In this document: positions 1-5,681 of the stretch, piece by piece | How the letters are laid out: every line of letters begins with the position of its first letter | Position numbering within the stretch: the stretch's first letter is position 1 | Translations under genes and position numbers: made by a program | Notes under the pieces: model-generated | Databases searched by the model: none | Told to the model about the DNA's origin: nothing | Seen by the model: only the letters and a program-made list of their open reading frames with translations | Assembly (NCBI GenBank): GCA_005777205.1 | Contig: SXNB01000232.1 | Span: forward strand, 1 to 7,199 | From: Burkholderiales bacterium | GTDB lineage: Bacteria > Pseudomonadota > Gammaproteobacteria > Burkholderiales > SG8-39 | Length of the DNA: 7,199 bases | Direction: 5' to 3'

Positions 1-262
1 CCTGGATCAGGTCGGCATGTGGCAGGCCGTAGCCGAGGTAGCCGCGCGCCACCGAAACCACCAGGCGCAGATGCGACACCACCAGCTGGCGCGCCGCGTC
101 GAGGTCGTCGTCTTTGCGCAGCCGCCGCGCGAGCGCCTGCTCGCCCTCTAGGCTGAGCATGGGGAAGCGGTTCGCGGCCTGGATATAGGCCTCGATGCTC
201 CCGGCCCCAGCCGGCGACGGCAGCGGCAGAGTGGCGGGGAACACGGTCATTGTTGCTTGCAT
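1..262 (-). CDS. rpoH: RNA polymerase sigma-32 factor (heat shock), N-terminal part, runs off window
   Basis: Alternative sigma factor that directs RNA polymerase to heat-shock promoters (chaperones, proteases). Only the first 87 codons are present; the rest lies beyond base 1. The visible protein contains IEAYIQAANRFPML, then ARRLRKDDDLDAARQLV and SHLRLVVSVARGYLGYG followed by LPHADLIQ. This is the typical region 1.2 to 2.1/2.2 of proteobacterial RpoH. I chose the ATG at 262 because GGGAG (minus strand, 273-277) lies 10 bases upstream. A second ATG four codons later (250) is possible but would be further from that site. In the leader, 22 bp above the start, is a perfect CIRCE operator (285-311), so HrcA repression is likely. 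The gene follows decayed ftsE/ftsX, which matches the ftsY-ftsE-ftsX-rpoH order common in betaproteobacteria. The identification is secure; only the exact start is open. Confidence 0.95.
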   Translation of the reverse strand, partial: MQATMTVFPATLPLPSPAGAGSIEAYIQAANRFPMLSLEGEQALARRLRKDDDLDAARQLVVSHLRLVVSVARGYLGYGLPHADLIQ

Positions 263-284
263 GGTCTAAGTTCTCCCGGACAGT

Positions 285-311
285 TTAGCACTCTGGGCAT
301 CGGAGTGCTAA
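285..311. promoter_or_regulatory. CIRCE operator (HrcA binding site) in the rpoH leader
   Basis: A perfect inverted repeat, TTAGCACTC (285-293), nine-base spacer, GAGTGCTAA (303-311). This is the textbook CIRCE consensus with no mismatch. CIRCE is bound by the heat-labile repressor HrcA and normally sits before groESL or dnaK/hrcA operons. Here it lies 22 bp upstream of the rpoH start codon and next to the AT-rich region where the rpoH promoter must be. By inference HrcA represses rpoH transcription at normal temperature. From memory, comparative genomics has predicted HrcA sites before rpoH in betaproteobacteria, so this may be lineage-typical. In mRNA the same arms could form a hairpin just above the ribosome binding site. 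No hrcA gene is visible in the window. Confidence 0.93.
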
Positions 312-370
312 ATACACCTTGGAGTTCACTCAAATAGACTAATAGTTTATTTAACTGGGCTCTATTTCAG
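309..370 (-). promoter_or_regulatory. AT-rich probable rpoH promoter region
   Basis: Between the CIRCE box and the last codons of the ftsX remnant the DNA drops to clearly lower GC than the rest of the window. On the minus strand it holds TTGAGT (333-328) and TATTTA (314-309). TATTTA overlaps the CIRCE arm, which suits an operator placed on the -10 or start site. No pair of hexamers has both a good match and 16-18 bp spacing, so I mark only the region. The nearest alternative, TTGAGT with TAGCAC at 17 bp, is weak. Confidence 0.35.
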
Positions 371-506
371 GTAAGTATATGCTTACTGACAAATAAGCCC
401 CGATCCAGCCGAGGGCGCCGGAAAATAATGTGACCGCCAAGGCGTTGGTGGGATGGAGAAACGCCAGCCGGAAGGTGGAACCGTAGCTGGCGGCGAGCTC
501 CGCCAC
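351..506 (-). pseudogene. ftsX: ftsX 3' remnant (last ~50 codons only)
   Basis: FtsX is the membrane subunit of the FtsEX divisome complex, which activates septal peptidoglycan hydrolases; intact proteins are about 300 residues. Only the C-terminal tail survives: LAASYGSTFRLAFLHP, a hydrophobic segment with ALGWIGAYLSVS, then YLPEIEPS and a TAA at 353-351. The GW-GA-LSVS-(R/I)-L-EIEP pattern is the classic end of proteobacterial FtsX, the fourth transmembrane helix and its short tail. The reading frame runs straight out of ftsE without an intervening start, so the remnant is the downstream side of a deletion. The join is near 503-517 and cannot be placed exactly. The tail overlaps the region from which rpoH is probably transcribed, which may be why it was kept. 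Confidence 0.85.
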
Positions 507-1020
507 GCCCGAGTTGAGCGCGGCCGTCGGCTCGTCCGCGATCAGCACCCTGGGGCGGTTTACCACCGCACGCGCGATCGCCGGGCGCTGTTGCTCGCCG
601 CCGGAGAGCTGGACGGGTCTGGCGCGCTCGCACAGCCCCCAGTCCGACTTTATCCAGCGCGGCTTTCGCCCGCTGCTCCGCTTCGCGGCTGCCGAGATCG
701 CCAAAGGCGAGGGGCAGCATGACACTCTGGAACACGCTGCGGTCATAGAGCAGCTTCTGGTCCTGGAACACCAGCCCGAGGTTGCGCCGCAGGTAGGGCG
801 GCGCCGAGCGCTTCAGGGCGCCCACGTTCTGCCCGTTCACCAGCACCGAGCAGGAGCTCGGGCGTTCGATGGCGGGGATCAGCTTGAGCAAGGTGGACTT
901 GCCGGCGCCGGAATGCCCGGCAATGAAGGCGAACTCGCCCTACGCGATGAACAACGATACCGACTTCAGCGCTTCCTGGCCACCCGGATAGCGCTTGGAG
1001 ACCGAGGAAAAGCTAATCAA
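507..1020 (-). pseudogene. ftsE: ftsE, cell-division ABC ATPase, inactivated by stop, frameshift and deletion
   Basis: FtsE is the cytoplasmic ATPase of FtsEX. The minus strand from 1020 reads ISFSSVSKRYPGGQEALKS, then a TAG at 942-940 (codon 27). In the same frame it continues with Walker A GHSGAGKST, NVGALKRSAPPYLRRN, a Q-loop region with VFQDQKLLYDRSVF, and AALDKVGL. At a run of five Gs (complement of 636-640) the frame shifts. Removing one G restores CERARPVQLSGGEQQR (signature) and VLIADEPTAALNS (Walker B). After about 170 codons the sequence jumps to the ftsX tail, so the H-loop and roughly 50 C-terminal residues are gone. Changes at usually conserved sites (R-P-A in the signature helix, PSSC for PSSG, LIPAIER for LIAAIER) also suggest relaxed selection. 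The relic start is TTG at 1020, overlapping the ftsY stop by 8 bases, with GGAGG (complement of 1027-1031) six bases upstream. Confidence 0.92.
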
Positions 1021-1975
1021 CCAGCGCCTCCACGAACTCTCGTGCGCGGAATGGCCGCAGGTCGTCGATCCCTTCGCCGATGCCGATGAAGCGAAGCGGC
1101 ACCGGCTGCGCCTTCGCCGCCAGCGATTGCGCGCGCGCAAAGGCGCAGACCACCCCGCCCCGGGCAGTGCCGTCGAGCTTGGTGAGCATCAGCCCGGTGA
1201 GGCCGAGCGCGGCGTCGAAGGCCTTCACCTGGGCGAGCGCGTTCTGGCCGGTGCCACCGTCTAGCACCAGCAACACTTCGTGCGGCGCGCCGGGCAGCGC
1301 CTTTCCGGCCACCCGCTTCACCTTGCCGATCTCGTCCATGAGGTGAAGTTGCGTCGGCAGGCGCCCGGCGGTGTCTGCGATCAGGACATCGATACCGCGC
1401 GCGCGGGCCGCGCTGATGGCGTCGTACATGACCGCGCCCGGGTCTCCTCCCTCCTGGCCGACGACGGGCACACCGTTGCGTTCACCCCAGGCGGCGAGTT
1501 GCTCGCGCGCCGCGGCGCGAAAGGTATCGCCCGCCACCAGCATCACGCTGCGGCCCTCGCCCTGCAGCCACTTGGCGAGCTTGCCGATCGAGGTGGTCTT
1601 GCCCGAACCGTTCACGCCGGCGACCATGATGACGAACGGGCGCGCGCCGTCGCCCGCGGCGGGCAGGCGCAGCGGGCGCTCCAGCGGCGCCAGCAGCTCG
1701 ACGAGCGATTCCTTCAGCGCCGCGCGCAGGTCCTCGGCCTGCTCGATGCGCTCCTTGCGCGCGCGCACGCGCAGCCGAGCGATCAGCGCCTGCGCCGCCT
1801 CCACGCCGCAGTCCGCGGCAATCAGCGCCGACTCGAGTTCCTCGAACAGCGCCTCGTCAATGCGCCGGCGACCGAGGAGCGAGCCCAGGTCGGCATTGAG
1901 CGCGCCGCCGATTGCATCGCGCGTGCGGGCGAGGCCCGCCTTGAGCCGTTGCGCCCAGGAGGCCGCTGCTACCAT
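1013..1975 (-). CDS. ftsY: Signal recognition particle receptor FtsY
   Basis: SRP receptor GTPase that docks Ffh-ribosome complexes at the inner membrane for co-translational insertion of membrane proteins. The 320-residue protein lacks the long acidic A domain of E. coli FtsY and starts almost at the amphipathic membrane-targeting helix (WAQRLKAGLARTRDAIG, residues 7-23). The N domain follows (about 24-100), then the G domain: GVNGSGKTTS (120-129), DTFRAAAREQL (150-160), GGDPGAV, DTAGRLPTQL (201-210), TKLDGTARGG, and GIGEGIDDLRPF near the end. Two oddities: VLDGGTGQN where the family usually has VLDATTGQN or VLDASTGQN, and about seven extra residues after TARGG (see findings). I chose the ATG at 1975 because it fits the short FtsY form. 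Upstream in-frame codons run antisense into rsmD, and no clear ribosome binding site is seen. It precedes the ftsE relic with overlapping ends. Confidence 0.95.
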   Translation of the reverse strand: MVAAASWAQRLKAGLARTRDAIGGALNADLGSLLGRRRIDEALFEELESALIAADCGVEAAQALIARLRVRARKERIEQAEDLRAALKESLVELLAPLERPLRLPAAGDGARPFVIMVAGVNGSGKTTSIGKLAKWLQGEGRSVMLVAGDTFRAAAREQLAAWGERNGVPVVGQEGGDPGAVMYDAISAARARGIDVLIADTAGRLPTQLHLMDEIGKVKRVAGKALPGAPHEVLLVLDGGTGQNALAQVKAFDAALGLTGLMLTKLDGTARGGVVCAFARAQSLAAKAQPVPLRFIGIGEGIDDLRPFRAREFVEALVD

Positions 1976-1981
1976 GTCCGC

Positions 1982-2566
1982 GTGAAGACCGGCGAGGCAA
2001 AGCAGGGGAGGATCCGCATCATCGGCGGCCATTATCGCAGGCGCCTGCTCGAAGTGGCGCCGCGCCCGGGGTTGCGGCCGACGCCCGACCGAGTGCGCGA
2101 GACGCTGTTCAACTGGCTGGGACAGGACTTGCCCGGCCTTGCGTGCCTGGACCTGTTCGCCGGCAGCGGCGCGCTGGGTTTCGAGGCCGCCTCCAGGGGC
2201 GCGGCGCGCGTGGTGATGGTGGAGGACGATCGCGACGCGCTCGCGGCGCTGGAGCGCAACCGCGCCACGCTGGGCGCGACCCGGGTGGAGATCGTGCGCG
2301 GCGATGCGCAGGTCTGGATCGCCCGGTCGCGGGAGTACTTCGACGTGGTTTTCCTCGATCCGCCCTTCAGGCAGAATGCGGTGCCGGCGCTGCTGCAGAG
2401 GCTCGCGCCGAGGCTCGCGCCGGGTGCCAGGGTCTACGCGGAGTCCGAGGCGCCGGTCGAGGCGCCGGCGCCGTGGCGGGAATTGAAGCGCGCCAGGGCC
2501 GGCCAGGTGAGCTACCAGCTGTTCGAGTACGGCGCGGCAAATTCCGAGCAAGGAGAAACGGCATGA
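1982..2566 (+). CDS. rsmD: 16S rRNA (guanine(966)-N(2))-methyltransferase RsmD
   Basis: SAM-dependent methyltransferase that modifies G966 of 16S rRNA in the assembling small subunit. The 194-residue protein begins GRIRIIGGHYRRRLL and has RPTPDRVRETLFNWL (32-46). SAM-binding motif I is LDLFAGSGALG (56-66), an acidic residue pair follows VVMV (about 81-83), and the catalytic motif is FLDPPF (124-129). Length and motifs match RsmD well. The start is uncertain: no ATG occurs near the N terminus, and GTG at 1982 is the best in-frame choice. The nearest purine-rich site, AGGAGG (1957-1962), is 19 bases away and lies inside the opposing ftsY. The stop TGA overlaps the coaD ATG (ATGA), so the two are probably translationally coupled. 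This gene diverges from ftsY with only 6 bp between start codons. Confidence 0.94.
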   Translation: MKTGEAKQGRIRIIGGHYRRRLLEVAPRPGLRPTPDRVRETLFNWLGQDLPGLACLDLFAGSGALGFEAASRGAARVVMVEDDRDALAALERNRATLGATRVEIVRGDAQVWIARSREYFDVVFLDPPFRQNAVPALLQRLAPRLAPGARVYAESEAPVEAPAPWRELKRARAGQVSYQLFEYGAANSEQGETA

Positions 2567-3051
2567 TCCGAGCGGTGTATCCCGGCACATTCGACCCGCT
2601 GACGCGCGGCCACGAAGACCTCGTGCGGCGCGCGAGCAGGCTGTTCGACCACCTGATCCTCGCCATCGCCGACAGCCGCGCGAAGAGGCCGTTCTTCACC
2701 CTGAGCGAGCGCATCGACATGGCGCAGCAGGCGCTCGGGGACGTGAGAAACCTCACCATCACCGGCTTTACCGGCCTGCTTACCGATTTCGTGCAAGTAC
2801 AGAACGCGAGTGTGGTGCTGCGCGGGTTGCGAGCGGTGTCGGACTTCGAGTACGAGTTCCAGCTTGCGGGCATGAACCGCGACCTGAACCCGCAGATGGA
2901 GACGGTGTTCCTCACCCCGGGCGAGCAGCACATGTTCATCTCCGCCACACTGGTACGCGAGATCGCCACGCTGGGCGGCGATGTCTCAAAGTTCGTGCAT
3001 CCGCTGGTGCGCGAGCGCCTGATCGCGAAGGTCAAGTCTCTCGGCGGCTAG
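2563..3051 (+). CDS. coaD: Phosphopantetheine adenylyltransferase
   Basis: Transfers the AMP moiety of ATP to 4'-phosphopantetheine to make dephospho-CoA, the penultimate step of coenzyme A synthesis. The 162-residue length is typical. Nucleotidyltransferase motifs are clear: YPGTFDPLTRGHEDLV (6-21) holding the TxGH signature, K41 in SRAKRPFF, the family block LRGLRAVSDFEYE (87-99), and FISATLVREIA (125-135), the second ATP-binding motif, usually ISSTLVRE. The start is firm: AGGAGA at 2551-2556 lies six bases before the ATG, which overlaps the rsmD stop by four bases. It ends 4 bp from the stop of the converging mutM. rsmD-coaD is a common pairing in proteobacteria. Confidence 0.97.
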   Translation: MIRAVYPGTFDPLTRGHEDLVRRASRLFDHLILAIADSRAKRPFFTLSERIDMAQQALGDVRNLTITGFTGLLTDFVQVQNASVVLRGLRAVSDFEYEFQLAGMNRDLNPQMETVFLTPGEQHMFISATLVREIATLGGDVSKFVHPLVRERLIAKVKSLGG

Positions 3052-3055
3052 TCGG

Positions 3056-3865
3056 CTAGCGCTGGCATTTTGCGCAGTAGAAGGTCGCGCGCTGGCCTTG
3101 AACCAGGTGCCGGATGGGGGCGCCGCAGCTCCGGCAGGGTTCGCCGGCGCGGCCGTACACCAGGTGCCGCACCTGGAAGTATCCCGAGGCGCCGTCGCTG
3201 CCGACGAAGTCGCGCAGCGTCGAGCCTCCGGCCATGATCGCGGCGCGCAGGACGTGTTTGACCGATCGCACCAGCAGCCCGCAGCGCGCAGCCGACAGGG
3301 TCCCGGCACGGCGGCGCGGACTGATGCCGGAGAGGAATAAGCTTTCCGAGGCGTAGATGTTGCCCACGCCGACGACCAGGCGCCCGTCCATCAGCAGTTG
3401 CTTGATCGAGGTGCGGCGACCGCGGCTAAGCGCGTGCAGGCGCCTGGCATTGAATTCCCGCGTCAGGGGCTCGACACCGAGATGCCGGATGAGCGGGTGC
3501 TCCCCGGGTGGAGCGCATGTCCACAGCACGGCGCCGAAGCGGCGCGGGTCGCGCAGTCGCAGCACGCGGTTGCCGAACGCGATGTCCACGTGATCGTGCC
3601 TGCCCGCTGGCGTGCCGGCTTCGACCAGGCGCAGGCTGCCCGACATGCCAAGGTGCAGGATCAGGTGCCCGTCGCCGCAGTCGAGCAGCAGGTACTTGCC
3701 GCGCCGGTTCACTGCGCGCACTTCCCGGCCCGCGAGGCGGCTCACTGCGGCTGGAACGGGCCAGCGCAACCTGGGCTCGCGCACCGCGACCGAAGTGATC
3801 TGCCGGCCGAGCAGGTGCGGCGCGATGCCGCGCCGGGTCACTTCGACTTCAGGCAGTTCCGGCAT
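3056..3865 (-). CDS. mutM: Formamidopyrimidine-DNA glycosylase (Fpg/MutM)
   Basis: Base-excision repair enzyme that removes 8-oxoguanine and formamidopyrimidines and nicks the abasic site. The 269-residue protein starts MPELPEVEV, placing the catalytic proline and glutamate at positions 2 and 3 after Met removal. Lys57 lies in NRRGKYLLL, the lesion-gap residues in HLGMSGSLRL (Met74) and RDPRRFG (106-111), and the helix-two-turn-helix in LMDGRLVVGVGNIYASE (158-174). A C-terminal zinc finger has Cys244/Cys247 and Cys264/Cys267, with GQRATFYC carrying the usual arginine. All key residues are intact, so the enzyme should be active. The start ATG at 3865 is fixed by the N-terminal motif although no strong ribosome binding site precedes it. 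The gene diverges from the TPR-protein gene across 62 bp and converges on coaD. Confidence 0.97.
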   Translation of the reverse strand: MPELPEVEVTRRGIAPHLLGRQITSVAVREPRLRWPVPAAVSRLAGREVRAVNRRGKYLLLDCGDGHLILHLGMSGSLRLVEAGTPAGRHDHVDIAFGNRVLRLRDPRRFGAVLWTCAPPGEHPLIRHLGVEPLTREFNARRLHALSRGRRTSIKQLLMDGRLVVGVGNIYASESLFLSGISPRRRAGTLSAARCGLLVRSVKHVLRAAIMAGGSTLRDFVGSDGASGYFQVRHLVYGRAGEPCRSCGAPIRHLVQGQRATFYCAKCQR

Positions 3866-3889
3866 CGAATGGGAGTGTGAGAAGGCGTC

Positions 3890-3918
3890 TTGTGCGGGGC
3901 ACCAAATATACCTACACT
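3890..3918 (+). promoter_or_regulatory. Candidate sigma-70 promoter for the TPR-lolB-ispE operon
   Basis: In the 62-bp gap after the mutM start, TTGTGC (3890-3895) and TACACT (3913-3918) are separated by exactly 17 bp. The -35 matches three and the -10 four of six consensus bases, and the spacer is AT-rich at its 3' end (AAATATACC). Transcription would begin near 3925, a few bases before the chosen ATG at 3928, implying an almost leaderless message. This is consistent with the lack of any Shine-Dalgarno sequence there. It rests on pattern only. Confidence 0.35.
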
Positions 3919-3927
3919 CACTGCGTC

Positions 3928-5676
3928 ATGCTTCCCTTTTTCCGTATTGCTCCCCTGCTTTTCATCCTGGTGTTGTCCGCCGGCGCGGCGCAGGCGCAAA
4001 TGCTGCCGCACCCGGACGACGACGACGACGAAGCGCTGGCGCCCAAGCCTGCGGTGGCGCTGAAGCCCGCGCCCAAGCCAAACCTGCCGCTGCAAGACCT
4101 GACGGCGGCGATGCTCTACGAATTCCTGCTGGGCGAGATCGCGGCGCAGCGTGGCAGTCCGGCGCTCGCGGCGCAGACCTACGTCGACCTGGCGCGAAAG
4201 ACGCGCGACCCGCGTGTCGCACAACGCGCAGTGCAGGTCGCGAGCCTTGCGCGCATGCCCCACCTTGCGCTGGAGGCGGCGCGGGTCTGGCACCAGGTCG
4301 ATCCGGTCTCGGCGCAGGCGATGCAGACGCTGATTCAGTTGCTGGTGTCTCAGAAGCGCGCCGATGAGGCTGAGCCGGTGCTGGCGAAGCTGATGGCGGC
4401 CAACCCGGCCATTACCCCCAACCTGTTCCTGCAGCTGAGCCGCCTGCTCGGCGCCAACACGGACGCGGCCGCCAACCTGCGGCTGGTGCAGCGGCTGGCG
4501 GCCTACCAACCGCAGATGGCGCAGGCGCGCTTTGCCGTGGCGCAGGCGGCCGCGGTCGCGAAGGACGAGGACACCGCATTCGCCGAAGTGCGCGAGGCGG
4601 CGAAGTTGCAGCCCGCGTGGGAACTGCCCGCGATATTCGAAGCGCAATTGCTGCAGCGACGCTCGGCGGCCGAGGCGGCGCGGCGCCTGGAGGGCTTCCT
4701 CGAAAAAAACCCGGATGCCCGGGAGGCACGCATAAGTTACGCCCGCGTGTTGGCTGGCGACAAGCGCCTGACAGAGGCACGTACGCAGTTCGAGAAAATC
4801 ATCGCGAGCAATCCGAAGGACACCGATGCGATCTATGCGGTGGGCCTGCTGGCGCTGCAGCTCAAGGACTACCCGGTGGCGGAGGCGAACATGAAGCGCC
4901 TGCTCGACCTGGGCTATCGCGATCCCAACGGGGTGCGCTTCACGCTGGGCCAGATCGCGGAGGAACGCAAGGACTGGCCGGGCGCTATCAAATGGTACAA
5001 GTCGATCCAGCGAGGAGAGCATGCGATGCTGGCGCGGATGCGCACCGCGAACGCGATCGCGCGACAGGGCAAGCTGGCGGAGGCGCGCTCGTTCCTGCGC
5101 GCGGTGAAGGCGACCCCCGAGCAGAAGGTGCAGCTGCTGATCACCGAATCGCAACTGCTTCGAGAGGCGCAGCAACACCGCGAGTCCTTCGATTTTCTGG
5201 GCGAGGCGCTGAAGCTCACGCCCGAGCAGCCCGAACTGCTCTACGACCAGGCGCTGACCGCGGAGAAGCTCGAGCGCTTCGATGTCATGGAAAGCAACCT
5301 GCAGAAACTGATCCAGGTCAAGCCCGACCATGCGCACGCCTACAACGCGCTCGGCTATTCCTTCGCCGAGCGCAACCAGCGTCTGCCGGAGGCGAAGAAG
5401 CTGATCGAGAAGGCGCTCGAGCTGGCGCCCGAGGACTTCTACATCATCGATTCCATGGGTTGGGTGCTGTACCGCATGGGTGACCTCAAGAGCGCGGCGC
5501 AGCAGCTGCAGCGGGCGTGGAACGGGCGGCCGGACGGCGAGATCGGCGCGCACTATGGCGAAGTACTGTGGGTGCTGGGTGAGCGCGATGAAGCGCGGCG
5601 CGTCTGGCAGGAGGCGCATAAAGTGGCGCCCGAGAACGAGACGCTGATCAAGACGCTGAAGCGTTTCGCGCCCTGA
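3928..5676 (+). CDS. Secreted tetratricopeptide-repeat protein of unknown function
   Basis: The 582-residue protein has a clear signal peptide: a short N region with Arg6, a hydrophobic core (LLFILVLSAGA) and a cleavage site after AQA (residue 23). It is probably periplasmic. A low-complexity linker follows with five aspartates and Ala-Pro-Lys repeats. The rest is helical TPR/Sel1-like repeats, for example IKWYKSIQRGEHAMLARMRTANA, ELLYDQALTAEKLERFDVME, AYNALGYSFAERNQRLPEA and the C-terminal IIDSMGWVLYRMGDLKSA. This family is regularly found beside lolB and ispE in betaproteobacteria, and by inference it may serve as an envelope assembly scaffold. I chose ATG 3928 because it opens the signal peptide. 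A GTG at 3877 in the same frame would add 17 polar residues in front and is unlikely. The lolB start follows after 5 bp. Confidence 0.9.
   Translation: MLPFFRIAPLLFILVLSAGAAQAQMLPHPDDDDDEALAPKPAVALKPAPKPNLPLQDLTAAMLYEFLLGEIAAQRGSPALAAQTYVDLARKTRDPRVAQRAVQVASLARMPHLALEAARVWHQVDPVSAQAMQTLIQLLVSQKRADEAEPVLAKLMAANPAITPNLFLQLSRLLGANTDAAANLRLVQRLAAYQPQMAQARFAVAQAAAVAKDEDTAFAEVREAAKLQPAWELPAIFEAQLLQRRSAAEAARRLEGFLEKNPDAREARISYARVLAGDKRLTEARTQFEKIIASNPKDTDAIYAVGLLALQLKDYPVAEANMKRLLDLGYRDPNGVRFTLGQIAEERKDWPGAIKWYKSIQRGEHAMLARMRTANAIARQGKLAEARSFLRAVKATPEQKVQLLITESQLLREAQQHRESFDFLGEALKLTPEQPELLYDQALTAEKLERFDVMESNLQKLIQVKPDHAHAYNALGYSFAERNQRLPEAKKLIEKALELAPEDFYIIDSMGWVLYRMGDLKSAAQQLQRAWNGRPDGEIGAHYGEVLWVLGERDEARRVWQEAHKVAPENETLIKTLKRFAP
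4015..4029 (+). repeat. Five tandem GAC codons (poly-Asp microsatellite)
   Basis: Five uninterrupted GAC trinucleotides encode five aspartates just after the predicted signal peptide of the TPR protein. Repeat gain or loss would keep frame and only change the length of a flexible acidic linker. Confidence 0.9.
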
Positions 5677-5681
5677 TCCCG

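Noticed and set aside
309..370. Sigma-32-type promoter before rpoH (CTGAAA on the minus strand near 370)
   Set aside because: No CCCCAT-like -10 element at the required spacing; the only CCC lies five bases away.
514..1089. Long plus-strand open frame opposite ftsE
   Set aside because: Antisense shadow of GC-rich ftsE/ftsY sequence; the low-complexity, Arg/Ala-rich translation resembles no family, and the minus strand explains the DNA.
1976..2590. Upstream extension of the ftsY reading frame, giving 525 codons and a possible acidic A domain
   Set aside because: The extra part is antisense to rsmD and is Arg/Pro/His rich, not acidic as an FtsY A domain would be.
3047..3060. Small palindrome GCTAG-TCGG-CTAGC covering both the coaD and mutM stop codons, possible two-way terminator
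   Set aside because: Only a 5-bp stem with no flanking T run on either strand; it arises simply because both genes end in TAG four bases apart.
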